Shown here: in pieces, positions 25,304 to 33,479 of the stretch
Numbering within the stretch: the stretch's first letter is position 1
Layout: the number at the start of each line of letters is the position of its first letter
NCBI GenBank assembly: GCA_045649105.1
Contig: JAZRPG010000017.1
Coordinates: 45,767 to 109,766, forward strand
Source: JAZRPG01 sp045649105
GTDB taxonomy: Bacteria > Bacillota > Clostridia > Oscillospirales > JAAYXM01
DNA: 64,000 bases
Reading direction: 5' to 3'
Notes under the pieces: generated by a model
What the model was told of the DNA's origin: nothing
What the model saw: the letters and a program-made list of their open reading frames with translations, nothing else
Database searches by the model: none
Position numbers and translations under genes: made by a program

Positions 25304-25519
25304 ATGGCAGCAAGAGCGATTATCGGATTAATAAAAATATACCGGCGCCAAATTTCGCCGGCAAAGCCTCCGTGCTGTCGGTTTACGCCGACCTGCTCGC
25401 AGTATGCAATAGAGGCACTTCACAAATACGGAGCATTAAAGGGCGGGTATCTTGCATTTCGCAGGCTTTTAAGATGCCACCCGTTATCACATAAAAGCGG
25501 ATATGACCCGGTCCCGTAA
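25304..25519 (+). CDS. yidD: Membrane protein insertion efficiency factor YidD
   Basis: A 71-residue membrane-associated factor that helps YidC insert proteins. Family marks: IKIYRRQISP, CCRFTPTCSQYAIEAL and LLRCHPLSHKSGYDPVP. AGGAG inside the rnpA end serves the ATG. Confidence 0.95.
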   Translation: MAARAIIGLIKIYRRQISPAKPPCCRFTPTCSQYAIEALHKYGALKGGYLAFRRLLRCHPLSHKSGYDPVP

Positions 25520-25580
25520 GAGAATCGGGGTTTTTACACGGACAAATCCGCAAAAACAGGATTGTTGAAAGGGGCAGCAA

Positions 25581-26456
25581 ATGTTTAATGCATTAATAGT
25601 ACAGCCGTTTGGCTGGGTCCTTCGCCAGTGCTTTAATATTGTCGGCTCATATGGCGTTGCGCTCATTATCTTCACGATTTTTGCAAAGCTTATCCTTCTT
25701 CCCTTCCAGATGAAGAGCAAGAAAAGCATGATGGATATGCAGCGTATCCAGCCCAAGCTTAAGGAGCTTGAAAACAAGTATAAAAATGACAAGGAGCGCT
25801 ATGCGCAGGAGGTTCAGAAGCTCTATAAGAAGGAGAATGTCTCAATGTTTGGCGGCTGCCTTCCGCTTCTTATTACCCTGCCTGTCATGATAGGGCTTTA
25901 TTCCGTTGTGCGTCAGCCGCTGACATACATTCTCGGTCTCTCGGCAGAGCAGATTACGGCAATAGCAGAGGCGATGAAGGAAGCAGGCGCCGCAATAAAT
26001 ATTTCAAGGGGATACATGACGGAGCTTAATGTTGCATCGCTTTTAGGTCAGTATCAGTCCGTTGCAGAAGCCGTTGTTCCCGGAATCGGGCATATTGACT
26101 TTTTCTTCCTCGGGCTTGACCTTGCGGCGATTCCGAACTTTAAGTATATCACTCCTCTTTGGATAATCCCGATTGTTTCGGGAATTACATCTTATTTATA
26201 CTCCTGGATTACGAAAAAGAGCCAGGGGACCCAGTCTGCGGCAAACCAGCCCGGCATGAACGGAATGATGAATATCATGATGCCGCTTATGTCGGTATAT
26301 ATCGCATTTGTCGTTCCCGCAGGCCTTGGTTTTTACTGGATAATAAGCAATATTTTGTCAGCAGCTCAGGAGCCGTTGCTGACTGTATATTATAAGAAAA
26401 AGCAGGAAAAGGCGCTGCTTTTGCAAGGAGGAGAAAAGAATGGGAAGAAGAATTGA
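25581..26456 (+). CDS. yidC: Membrane protein insertase YidC/Oxa1
   Basis: Inserts membrane proteins. The 291 residues have five predicted membrane helices and no large periplasmic domain, the Gram-positive (SpoIIIJ-like) form. Helix 1 carries the substrate-groove Arg region, followed by a cytosolic coiled hairpin (RIQPKLKELENKYKNDKERY), then the C-terminal helices (WIIPIVSGITSYL; FVVPAGLGFYWI). There is no obvious lipobox at the start. Its last 17 bases overlap jag, so the two are translationally coupled. In Bacillus the spoIIIJ copy is needed for forespore development. Confidence 0.95.
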   Translation: MFNALIVQPFGWVLRQCFNIVGSYGVALIIFTIFAKLILLPFQMKSKKSMMDMQRIQPKLKELENKYKNDKERYAQEVQKLYKKENVSMFGGCLPLLITLPVMIGLYSVVRQPLTYILGLSAEQITAIAEAMKEAGAAINISRGYMTELNVASLLGQYQSVAEAVVPGIGHIDFFFLGLDLAAIPNFKYITPLWIIPIVSGITSYLYSWITKKSQGTQSAANQPGMNGMMNIMMPLMSVYIAFVVPAGLGFYWIISNILSAAQEPLLTVYYKKKQEKALLLQGGEKNGKKN

Positions 26457-27216
26457 GGTCAGTGCAAAGACCATAGATGACGCGATTGAAAAAGGCCTTT
26501 TGCAGCTCGGACTTGAGCGCGAGAGCGTAACGGTAGAGGTTCTTGAAAACCCGAAATCAGGCTTTCTCGGAATCGGCGGGTCAAATGCAAAGATTCTTAT
26601 GACAGAGCTTGGCGAGGACGGAGAGCCCCTGCCCGTTGACGAGACGGAGAAAATTTCTGAAAAGCCGGCAAAAGAGACCCGCGCTGAAAAGAAAAAGGCA
26701 AAAGAAGCCCCGTCATCAGGAGATATGAAGGGTGCACACGAGTTTTTGCAGAATGTAGTAAGCTTCATCTGTGAAGACGCACAAATCAAGGAGATTGAGA
26801 GAGCTGACGGCACATTAAAGCTCGAGGTTGTCGGTGAAAGGCTCGGCGGTATAATAGGCCGCCGCGGAGAGACGCTTGACGCGCTTCAGCACCTCGCAAA
26901 TCTCGTAGAAAACCGCGGCTCAGGCGAGAAGATGCGCGTTTCGCTCGACGCGGAGAATTACCGCGCAAAGAGAGCAGATTCTCTTGAAAAGTTCGCACGC
27001 CGCGCGGCAAATCAGGTTATCAAGTACAAAAGAAGCAAGACGCTTGAGCCGATGAACGCCTATGAAAGACATGTAGTGCATGTAGCGCTTCAGGACATGG
27101 AGAACATTTCGACAGCCTCAGTCGGAGCAGACCCGAACAGACGCGTCGTTATCTCCTACGCAGGGCCGGACGCTCCGCGCAGATATAACAACCGCCCGCC
27201 GAGAAACAACGCTTAA
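26440..27216 (+). CDS. khpB: RNA-binding protein KhpB (Jag)
   Basis: A 258-residue RNA-binding protein with three domains. Jag-N at 1-50 contains GFLGIGGSNAKI, a charged linker follows (about 55-90), then a KH-like domain with GRRGETLDALQHLANL and a C-terminal R3H domain (MNAYERHVVHVALQ...). KhpB/Jag affects division and wall-gene expression in Firmicutes. AAGGAGG precedes the ATG. It ends the conserved rpmH series; mnmE and mnmG, which usually follow, are absent here and an accessory island takes their place. Confidence 0.94.
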   Translation: MGRRIEVSAKTIDDAIEKGLLQLGLERESVTVEVLENPKSGFLGIGGSNAKILMTELGEDGEPLPVDETEKISEKPAKETRAEKKKAKEAPSSGDMKGAHEFLQNVVSFICEDAQIKEIERADGTLKLEVVGERLGGIIGRRGETLDALQHLANLVENRGSGEKMRVSLDAENYRAKRADSLEKFARRAANQVIKYKRSKTLEPMNAYERHVVHVALQDMENISTASVGADPNRRVVISYAGPDAPRRYNNRPPRNNA

Positions 27217-27270
27217 TAAAAAGTAACAAAAAAAGAAGTCTCATATGGTGTGACCCCGTGAGGATAGTAA

Positions 27271-27300
27271 ACGGAGCAGTGATTTTCACTGCTCCGTTTT
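27271..27300. terminator. Bidirectional terminator between jag and the RAYT gene
   Basis: ACGGAGCAGTGA, three-base loop, TCACTGCTCCGT: a perfect 12-bp stem (27271-27297) followed by TTT. It lies 55 bases after jag and just before the stop of the convergent RAYT gene. Confidence 0.85.
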
Positions 27301-27482
27301 GCTATCGTAAAAACAATCTTTTTCCCATCTTAAAACATTTGTGTCTATGTATTCCCATATTTTTTGATAATCTTTCTCTCCACGAATTATGTGGTCGTTA
27401 CAAGATGATTGCCATATATTTTCACCATATTCTCTGTTACAATATCTTTTTAACAATGACACAAATTTTGAGGTTTCATTAT

Positions 27483-27511
27483 TGTAGGGTGCGGCGGTTT
27501 CCGACGCACCG
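27483..27511 (+). repeat. REP-like hairpin, copy 1 (inside RAYT)
   Basis: It reads TGTAGGGTGCGGCGG..CCGACGCACCG, with GGTGCG pairing CGCACC. Its reverse complement nearly equals copy 2 at 27655. Confidence 0.8.
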
Positions 27512-27654
27512 TTTTTGTAATCTGTTATGTTGAGAATTAAATGAAAATGATTTGGCATAATTACATATTTATCTACTTTGATATATGCATATTTTTTATT
27601 CATCAATTTGATATACTTATCAAGAATTACTCCATATTCGGACAATATTATTTG

Positions 27655-27682
27655 CGGTGCGTCGAAATCGCCGCACCCTACA
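27655..27682 (-). repeat. REP-like hairpin, copy 2 (inside RAYT, inverted)
   Basis: It reads CGGTGCGTCG..CGCCGCACCCTACA. It is the inverted counterpart of copy 1, 143 bases away, with the same TGTAGGGTGCGGCG arm and a slightly different loop. Confidence 0.8.
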
Positions 27683-27804
27683 ATTTTGCCGAGCAACTGT
27701 TTTCTGTCTTTTACGCATATTGTGAGAAAATACATTCCCGGTGTTGAATAATCATATCCGTTTAATCTTGTTGGCTTTCGTTTCGGTAGCTTCATAATAT
27801 ACCC

Positions 27805-28047
27805 TTATTTTATTTCTTGTTCTAAATCATCAAAATCTTTCGTTGAAAAGAATTCTCCTAATGTTATTTCTAATCCGTCGCAAAATTTCTTGATTGTTCT
27901 TATAGAAACATCTCTACGCGATTTATCCATCATACTATATGCAGTTGACGGTGTCACACCTGATACATTTGCAAGTTCATTTATTCGCATATTTCTTTCT
28001 GCACAAAGCTCAGCAAACCTTTTTACTATTACATCTTTTATATCCAT
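27805..28047 (-). CDS. XRE-family helix-turn-helix regulator
   Basis: An 80-residue repressor-like protein with a Cro/CI fold: FAELCAERNMRINELANVSGVTPSTAYSMMD forms helices 1-3 with the recognition helix at TPSTAYSMM, then IRTIKKFCDGLEITLGEFF. GAGGTG lies before the ATG at 28047. It is divergent from the unknown protein at 28153. The palindrome GCGTATACGC (28092-28101) between them is a candidate operator. It probably represses itself and/or the divergent gene. Confidence 0.85.
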   Translation of the reverse strand: MDIKDVIVKRFAELCAERNMRINELANVSGVTPSTAYSMMDKSRRDVSIRTIKKFCDGLEITLGEFFSTKDFDDLEQEIK

Positions 28048-28091
28048 TTTAAAACACCTCATGAGGATATTTTAAAATAATTTACATTCGT

Positions 28092-28101
28092 GCGTATACG
28101 C
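28092..28101. promoter_or_regulatory. Palindrome in the divergent XRE/unknown promoter region
   Basis: GCGTATACGC, a perfect 10-base palindrome just upstream of the -35 of the rightward gene. Candidate XRE operator; inferred from position. Confidence 0.4.
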
Positions 28102-28103
28102 GC

Positions 28104-28132
28104 TTGCGTAATCCATAAATATATGTTATACT
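28104..28132 (+). promoter_or_regulatory. Promoter of the unknown island gene
   Basis: TTGCGT (28104-28109), 17-base spacer, TATACT (28127-28132). Confidence 0.6.
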
Positions 28133-28152
28133 TTGAAAAAGGAGTGATATTT

Positions 28153-29154
28153 ATGCAATTTTGGGAATTAATCAACAAGGGCGTTGACTATTACGAAAGA
28201 GGAATGAATGATTACGAAGAAAAATATTTTGCCGAAGCAAAATGTTTACGAAAAGATGCCGAATATTTGATAGGCGTTATTCATTCGACCAGAAATTTTA
28301 AAACAATGTTTGAATGTACATACGATGAAGATACAGCGACAATATTTAATTCTTATTTTACTGTAATAAATTATACTGTAAAAGCTTATGACGAAGGGAG
28401 TATAGAAAGAGATATATGCGAATACATATTAAGTAAAATGTTGGATTTAAAAGCTATGTTTTTAAAATCAGTAAAATCACATCTTTGGCTTTTGACAGGA
28501 GAACAAGATGATTCAGCAAAAGTAGTCAAAATGTATGATGATTTCAAGAAATATTTACAAATAAACAAGAAAAAATTGATTAGTGCTTTTAATGAATTTA
28601 ATAGAGTAGTAGATATAAAGTTGACAGAATATGATATAGACTTGTTAACTGCATGGTGTTATATAATCATTTTAAACGATTATGAGTCATCTGGAAGTAT
28701 TGATAATGGATATGTGGCTAGAACAAGTGGTATTCAATGGGATAAAACATTTTCTTCATCACAAACACGAATTGAACGGGATATTGAAATGGTAACATAT
28801 CGTATGCCTAGATTGATGCTTATATGTTATGATGAAGAAGAATATCGAAAAGAATATATTAAAGAATTTAGAACCATATTGCAAAAGTGTGGAGTTGCAG
28901 AAAAAGATGTTATAAAGTTTCAAAAAGACTTTTCTAAAAAAGTTTTTGCGTATGACACGGATGATTATAAACAATATTTATCATTTGAACCATTTATCAA
29001 CGATAATATATTAGAAAACAAAAACGGTTGCAGAAAGTATATCATATATTTTATTCCAATTGTTGGTCCAATATATATAATATACAAAATAATAAGTTAT
29101 TGGGTTAAAACAATTAAGGAATATATAAAGGTACTATTTGATGCTTTCAAATAA
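28153..29154 (+). CDS. Unknown helical protein with C-terminal membrane anchor
   Basis: A 333-residue protein I do not recognise. It is mostly helical and charged (opening MQFWELINKGVDYYERGMND). Its only hydrophobic part is near the end (YIIYFIPIVGPIYIIYKIISYW, about residues 296-318), so it is probably tail-anchored with the bulk in the cytosol. Cysteines are scattered without a metal pattern, and no nuclease or ATPase motif is visible. GGAG precedes the ATG at 28153. Base composition is strongly A/T-rich and codon use differs from the flanks. With the divergent XRE gene and the RAYT gene it looks horizontally acquired. A defence or toxin role is possible but unproven. Confidence 0.6.
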   Translation: MQFWELINKGVDYYERGMNDYEEKYFAEAKCLRKDAEYLIGVIHSTRNFKTMFECTYDEDTATIFNSYFTVINYTVKAYDEGSIERDICEYILSKMLDLKAMFLKSVKSHLWLLTGEQDDSAKVVKMYDDFKKYLQINKKKLISAFNEFNRVVDIKLTEYDIDLLTAWCYIIILNDYESSGSIDNGYVARTSGIQWDKTFSSSQTRIERDIEMVTYRMPRLMLICYDEEEYRKEYIKEFRTILQKCGVAEKDVIKFQKDFSKKVFAYDTDDYKQYLSFEPFINDNILENKNGCRKYIIYFIPIVGPIYIIYKIISYWVKTIKEYIKVLFDAFK

Positions 29155-29178
29155 TATGTCCGGTACTGTAACAAGCAG

Positions 29179-29254
29179 GGAAGATGTGTAGCATCTTCCG
29201 AAAATTTAGGATATCCTAAGACCTTATATAACGGGCGATTCGTGAATAGCCCGT
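29179..29254 (+). other. Array of three hairpins downstream of the unknown island gene
   Basis: Three successive stems: GGAAGATG/CATCTTCC (29179-29199), TTAGGATATCCTAA (29206-29219), and ACGGGC/GCCCGT (29231-29254), directly followed by a terminator at 29259. The series could be a structured 3' end or a small RNA. No family recognised. Confidence 0.4.
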
Positions 29255-29258
29255 ACAA

Positions 29259-29294
29259 AAAAGGCTGAACGATCGATTTCGTTCAGCCTTTTAA
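29259..29294 (+). terminator. Terminator at the island end
   Basis: AAAAGGCTGAAC, 10-base loop, GTTCAGCCTTTT (29259-29292): a 12-bp perfect stem with terminal T bases. It may act on both strands. Confidence 0.82.
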
Positions 29295-29339
29295 CATTAC
29301 TGTCCTTAAGGGTACACCTCTTACGAGACTTCTTTTTTT

Positions 29340-29912
29340 CTAAAATATTTCTAAATGCTCAAGCAGGATTTTGATGCCGAGGATTACAAGGATTGCACCG
29401 CCTGCAATCTGGGCCTTTTTTTCAAACCGGCTTCCGAATACGCTCCCTGTTTTCACTCCGACAGCGGAAAGAACAAAGGTTATAACTCCAATAACACATA
29501 TTGCGCCCCAGATATTCACTTCGCCCGTCATCGCAAGAGATATGCCGACCGCAAGCGCGTCTACAGATGTTGCAACTGCCATTGCAAGCATTGTTTTTGC
29601 GGAAAAATCCGCCGCCTTTTCACAGTCGCAATCGCTATCGTCTGAAAAAGCGTCTTTTAACATGTTTGCGCCGATAAAGAAAAGGAGAAGGAATGCCACC
29701 CAGTGGTCAAAGGCAACTATCTGCCGTGCAAACAAGCTGCCGAGGAAGAACCCCAGAAGCGGCATCAGCGCCTGAAACCCGCCAAACCAGAGTCCGCATT
29801 TCGCCATATTTTTAATCCCCGCATTTTTTGCAGACAAGCCCTTGCACACAGAAACGGCAAAAGCGTCCATGCTAAGCCCGAGCCCGAGCAGGGAGAGCTC
29901 AATAAAACCCAT
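29340..29912 (-). CDS. mntP: Manganese efflux pump MntP
   Basis: Exports Mn2+ across the membrane. The 190 residues have six predicted helices in two repeats, with the family motifs LGLGLSMDAFAVSVCKG (repeat 1) and AMAVATSVDALAVGIS (repeat 2), each with its conserved Asp. GAGGG precedes the ATG at 29912. It stands alone. I looked for the yybP-ykoY manganese riboswitch upstream and found no sign of it in the short leader. Confidence 0.93.
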   Translation of the reverse strand: MGFIELSLLGLGLSMDAFAVSVCKGLSAKNAGIKNMAKCGLWFGGFQALMPLLGFFLGSLFARQIVAFDHWVAFLLLFFIGANMLKDAFSDDSDCDCEKAADFSAKTMLAMAVATSVDALAVGISLAMTGEVNIWGAICVIGVITFVLSAVGVKTGSVFGSRFEKKAQIAGGAILVILGIKILLEHLEIF

Positions 29913-29945
29913 ATATGTAACCCTCTGCTTTCGATATTTGTATTT

Positions 29946-29974
29946 ATTCTAACACAGTTCGCTGTTTTCGGCAA
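29946..29974 (-). promoter_or_regulatory. mntP promoter
   Basis: Minus strand TTGCCG (29969-29974), 17-base spacer, TAGAAT (29946-29951). Confidence 0.65.
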
Positions 29975-29979
29975 CAGTG

Positions 29980-30010
29980 AGGGTGTGGAGCAGGTCTCAC
30001 TCCACACCCT
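29980..30010 (-). terminator. Hairpin after serS
   Basis: AGGGTGTGGAG pairs with CTCCACACCCT across a 9-base loop, 33 bases after the serS stop. The T-run is weak, so termination may be partial. Confidence 0.6.
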
Positions 30011-30042
30011 TTGTTACTCGAAAGAAATTTATTTTGCGCTGA

Positions 30043-31320
30043 TTACGCCTCAATTTTTGTCTTTCCGCCCATGTATTTCTGCAAAACCTCGGGGATATCA
30101 ATGCTTCCGTCGCTGTTCTGGTAGTTTTCGAGAATAGCCGCAACCGTCCGTCCTACGGCAACGCCGGAGCCGTTGAGCGTGTGGAGGAGGCGCGCCTTCT
30201 CGCCCTTTGCGCCTCTGAAGCGGATAGACGCGCGGCGAGCCTGGAAATCCTCGAAATTTGAGCAGGAGGATATTTCGAGGTATCTGTCATAGGACGGCAT
30301 CCAGACCTCAATATCATACGTTTTTGCGGACGAGAAGCCAAGGTCACCCGCGCAGAGGCAAACTACGCGGTACGGAAGGCCGAGAGCCTTAAGCACATGC
30401 TCTGCATCGTTTGTGAGAGACTCAAGCTCGTCATATGATGTCTCGGGGTTTGCAAACTTTACAAGCTCAACCTTATTAAACTGATGCTGACGGATAAGTC
30501 CGCGTGTATCACGGCCTGCGCTTCCCGCCTCTGCGCGGAAGCAAGCGGAGTATGCGCAGTATTTAAGCGGAAGTGCCTCGCCGTCAAGTATATCGTCGCG
30601 GTACATGTTTGTAACGGGAACCTCTGCTGTCGGAATGAGGAAATAGTCCTCGTTTTCGAGGTGGAATGCGTCCTCCTCAAACTTCGGGAGCTGGCCTGTG
30701 CCCGTCATTGATGCCCTGTTTACCATGTACGGCGGAAAAACCTCTGTATACCCGCGCGAGGTGTGTGTGTCAAGATAGAAGTTTATAACTGCGCGCTCAA
30801 GCGCCGCGCCTGCGCCCTTATAAAAATGGAAGCGTGCGCCGGTAACCTTTGCGGCAGTTGTCGGGTCAAGAATTCCGAGCTCTTCGCCGAGGTCCCAGTG
30901 CGCTTTGGGCGCAAAGTCGAAGCTGCGAGGATTTCCTACGCGGCGAATCTCAAGGTTTGATTCTGAATCAAGCCCGTCGGGAATTTCGTCATTTGGCGTG
31001 TTCGGAAGAACGAGAATGGCGGCGTTAAGCGAGGTTTCAACATCGCGGAGGGCACCGTCAAGCTCTTTAATCTCGTCTGCAAGCTTCTTCATCTCAGCGA
31101 AAACAGCAGTTGTGTCCTCCCCTGCCTTCTTCATGGCGGGGATTTTTTTTGAAACAGCGTTTTGCTCTGCCTTTATTGTCTCGCCCCTGCCGATTATTTC
31201 GCGTCTGCGTGAGTCAAGCTCAAGCACGCGGTCAATATCTGCCGAGTAGTCCTTGTTTCTGCGCGCGAGTGCGGCCTTTATCTTTTCGGGGTTTTCTCTG
31301 ATTGCTTTTATGTCGAGCAT
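30043..31320 (-). CDS. serS: Seryl-tRNA synthetase
   Basis: Charges tRNA-Ser (and tRNA-Sec where present). Class II enzyme of 425 residues. An N-terminal coiled-coil arm spans about 25-105 (ALARRNKDYSADIDRVLEL..), followed by the catalytic core with motif 2 FRAEAGSAGRDTRGLIRQHQF and motif 3 NGSGVAVGRTVAAILENYQ. The start MLDIKAIRENPEKI uses ATG 31320; a GTG three codons earlier is less likely. It sits after parB and a small membrane-protein gene. No T-box was found. Confidence 0.97.
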   Translation of the reverse strand: MLDIKAIRENPEKIKAALARRNKDYSADIDRVLELDSRRREIIGRGETIKAEQNAVSKKIPAMKKAGEDTTAVFAEMKKLADEIKELDGALRDVETSLNAAILVLPNTPNDEIPDGLDSESNLEIRRVGNPRSFDFAPKAHWDLGEELGILDPTTAAKVTGARFHFYKGAGAALERAVINFYLDTHTSRGYTEVFPPYMVNRASMTGTGQLPKFEEDAFHLENEDYFLIPTAEVPVTNMYRDDILDGEALPLKYCAYSACFRAEAGSAGRDTRGLIRQHQFNKVELVKFANPETSYDELESLTNDAEHVLKALGLPYRVVCLCAGDLGFSSAKTYDIEVWMPSYDRYLEISSCSNFEDFQARRASIRFRGAKGEKARLLHTLNGSGVAVGRTVAAILENYQNSDGSIDIPEVLQKYMGGKTKIEA

Positions 31321-31335
31321 TGGTTTCACTTTCCT

Positions 31336-31785
31336 TTATTTAATAGAGTTATATATTTTAAGCTCCTCCGGGGAGAGAAGTGCGGGATATCCGTCACTTT
31401 CAAAAGCTGCGAGGCTTTTTTTGAATACCGAATTTTTTGCCGTTCTCTTTAAGTTCAAAAGCTCTGAAAGCTTCTGCGATGCGGTAAGCTTCTTCTCAAG
31501 AGAGGCTTTTGTCTCTGAAAGCGCCGTGTTTTCTTTTTCAAGCTCCGCTACTTTATCGGACAGCTTTTCATTTTCAGCCATGACGGCGCGGAGCTGTGAC
31601 TGTGCGCCCTCTGCAAGGGTCTCCGTGCTGCTCAGCTTGTTTTTGATTTCGTCCGCCTCGCGCTCAAGCCTTGCGTGCGACAGCGAAGAAAAAAGAATGA
31701 GCGTTGCCGCGAAAGCAAAGATTGCAACGCAATATATAATAAGAAAACGCCGGCTGGTTTTCTTCTGCGTATTGTTTTCGTCCAT
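31336..31785 (-). CDS. Single-pass membrane protein with coiled coil, unknown function
   Basis: A 149-residue protein: short cytosolic head, one membrane helix (about 14-34, FLIIYCVAIFAFAATLILF), then a long coiled coil (about 38-105), then a small C-terminal part ending in LLSPEELKIYNSIK. A bitopic protein with an outward coiled coil recalls small division proteins such as FtsL or DivIC, but it lacks their marks. TAGGAGG precedes the ATG. Between parB and serS in one transcript. Confidence 0.7.
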   Translation of the reverse strand: MDENNTQKKTSRRFLIIYCVAIFAFAATLILFSSLSHARLEREADEIKNKLSSTETLAEGAQSQLRAVMAENEKLSDKVAELEKENTALSETKASLEKKLTASQKLSELLNLKRTAKNSVFKKSLAAFESDGYPALLSPEELKIYNSIK

Positions 31786-31796
31786 GTTGCCACCTC

Positions 31797-32669
31797 CTAC
31801 TTAAGGCGTTCAAGGAATTTGACAAGAAACTCAAGGTCCTCTGCTCCGTAGAACTCAAGCTCTATTTTTCCCTTTCGGCGTCCGTTTATAAGCTTAACCT
31901 TGCGCCCGAGCACACTTGTAAGGTTTCTTTCAAGCGCCTCGAGATAGTTGACCGTAACCGTGCCGCTGTCCTTTTGCGGCTCATCGTCCTTTTTGCGCTC
32001 AATCATGCGTTTTACGAGCGCCTCTGTCTGGCGCACGTTAAGCCCCTGCTCCGAGACAATATGGGCCGCGTCATTCTGCTCCTTTTCGCTCGGGAGGGCG
32101 AGAATCACCTTTGCGTGACCGCGCTCAATCTTTCCGTCACGAAGAAGGGCAAGAGCTTCAGGCGCAAGCGCAAGAAGCCTGAGCGCGTTTGCAAGCGATG
32201 AGCGCGATTTTCCGAGCCGCTCTGCGGCTTCCTCCTGAGTCATTGAAAACTCGTCAATCAGCGCGCGGATACCCTCTGCTTCCTCAACAGCGTTTAAATC
32301 CTCGCGCTGGAGGTTTTCTATGAGCGCAATCTCGGCAGCCGTCTTGTCGTCAACCTCGACAATCACGGCAGGAACCTCTGTGAGCCCTGCGCGGCGCGCG
32401 GCGCGGAAGCGCCTCTCCCCCGCCACAATCTCGAAACGCCCGTTTCCTTTGCGGCGCAGAGCAAGCGGAGTGATTATACCGTGCATGCGTATGGATTCGG
32501 CAAGCTCCTCAAGCGTGTCCTCGTAAAAAAGCTTGCGCGGCTGGTTCTTGTTTGTATCTATATCGGTTATTTTTATTGTGCGGCTCGCGTCTTCAATTAT
32601 TTGCTCTTCGGCGATATCGTTCATAAAAAGAGCATCGAGCCCTCTGCCAAGACCTTTTTTAACCATCAT
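31797..32669 (-). CDS. parB: Chromosome partition protein ParB (Spo0J)
   Basis: Binds parS and spreads to form the partition complex; a CTP-dependent clamp. The 290 residues show the GLGRGLDALF N-terminus, the CTPase motif GERRFRAARRAG (box II) preceded by the NPR-like NQPRKLF, the HTH region MTQEEAAERLGKSRSSLANALRLL and a C-terminal dimer domain (EFYGAEDLEFLVKFLERL). It overlaps parA by 4 bases. Two parS sites lie in front of parA. Confidence 0.97.
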   Translation of the reverse strand: MMVKKGLGRGLDALFMNDIAEEQIIEDASRTIKITDIDTNKNQPRKLFYEDTLEELAESIRMHGIITPLALRRKGNGRFEIVAGERRFRAARRAGLTEVPAVIVEVDDKTAAEIALIENLQREDLNAVEEAEGIRALIDEFSMTQEEAAERLGKSRSSLANALRLLALAPEALALLRDGKIERGHAKVILALPSEKEQNDAAHIVSEQGLNVRQTEALVKRMIERKKDDEPQKDSGTVTVNYLEALERNLTSVLGRKVKLINGRRKGKIELEFYGAEDLEFLVKFLERLK

Positions 32670-33439
32670 GTCGCCTCCTGTCTTGCGTTATTTTCAATTA
32701 TTTCTGCGGCGAGGCGCAAATAGCACTCTGCCCCGCGCGAATATTTGTCGTATTCCATAACGGGCTTCCCGTGGCTGGGCGCCTCGGCGAGGCGCACATT
32801 GCGCGGAATGGTAACCGAAAAGACCTTTTTCGGAAAAAAGCGCTTGACCTCCTGCGCAATCTGCACGGAAAGGTTCGTGCGTGAGTCAAACATCGTAAGA
32901 AGAACGCCCTCAATATCGAGAGACGGATTAAGCCCCTTCTTTATGGTAGACATCGTGCTTGTGAGCGCGCTCAGACCCTCAAGGGCGTAAAATCCGCAAT
33001 CAACGGGGACGAGCACGGAGTTTGCAGCGCAGAGCGAGTTTATCGTCAGCATGCCGAGAGACGGAGGGCAGTCAATAATTATGTAGTCGTAATTTGCCTC
33101 AACCGTCTTCAGAGCTTCGCGGAGAATAAAGTGGCGCTTGTCAACCGAAATGAGCTCAACCTCCGCGGCGGCAAGACTTGTGCTTGCGGGGAGAAGGTCA
33201 CCGTACGGTGTTTTTCTTATTACATCTGAGCAATCTGTCCCGTTTATAATAATGTCATAAACGGTCTGCCCTTCTGAGCGCTTGTTCACACCGTAGCCGA
33301 TGCTTGAGTGCGCCTGCGGGTCCATATCACAAAGAAGAACGCGTTTTTTCATATAATTCAGCGAGGCTGCCAGATTGACGCATGTAGTCGTTTTTCCGAC
33401 GCCGCCCTTCTGGTTTGCCACTGCTATTATTTTCGCCAT
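32666..33439 (-). CDS. parA: Chromosome partition ATPase ParA (Soj)
   Basis: Walker-type ATPase that moves ParB complexes over the nucleoid, 257 residues. Deviant Walker A is NQKGGVGKTTTCVNL; Walker A' LCDMDPQAHS; Walker B IIIDCPPSLGMLTIN. The start ATG at 33439 follows AGAGGTG. In-frame readings further upstream run through the promoter and parS and are rejected. In Bacillus, Soj also controls DnaA. Confidence 0.96.
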   Translation of the reverse strand: MAKIIAVANQKGGVGKTTTCVNLAASLNYMKKRVLLCDMDPQAHSSIGYGVNKRSEGQTVYDIIINGTDCSDVIRKTPYGDLLPASTSLAAAEVELISVDKRHFILREALKTVEANYDYIIIDCPPSLGMLTINSLCAANSVLVPVDCGFYALEGLSALTSTMSTIKKGLNPSLDIEGVLLTMFDSRTNLSVQIAQEVKRFFPKKVFSVTIPRNVRLAEAPSHGKPVMEYDKYSRGAECYLRLAAEIIENNARQEAT

Positions 33440-33479
33440 GCACATCACCTCTGATTGCAATAAATCCGTTTCTTTAATT

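Larger units (their letters stand above)
27286..27795 (-). mobile_element. REP-associated tyrosine transposase (RAYT, Y1/HUH family)
   Basis: A 169-residue single-strand transposase of the IS200-like RAYT group. It shows the HUH motif in MPNHFHLIL, the opening RLNGYDYSTPGMYFLTICVKDR and a C-terminal helix with the candidate nucleophile Tyr (DYQKIWEYIDTN). Two REP-like hairpins lie inside the reading frame (27483-27511 and 27655-27682) and code for GCGDFDAP and GASETAAP. No flanking terminal repeats of a complete insertion sequence are seen. The gene is A/T-rich compared with jag upstream. It probably moves REP hairpins, or is a domesticated relic. Confidence 0.9.

Noticed and set aside
27271..29300. 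Prophage or complete insertion sequence
   Set aside because: No integrase, phage structural genes or matched ends were seen; only a RAYT-type transposase, a regulator and one unknown gene.
29913..29945. Possible yybP-ykoY manganese riboswitch before mntP
   Set aside because: The leader between promoter and start is only about 30 bases, far too short, and no conserved core is seen.
31321..31335. T-box leader before serS
   Set aside because: serS directly follows another gene with a 15-base gap; no T-box core there. None was found before argS or proS either.
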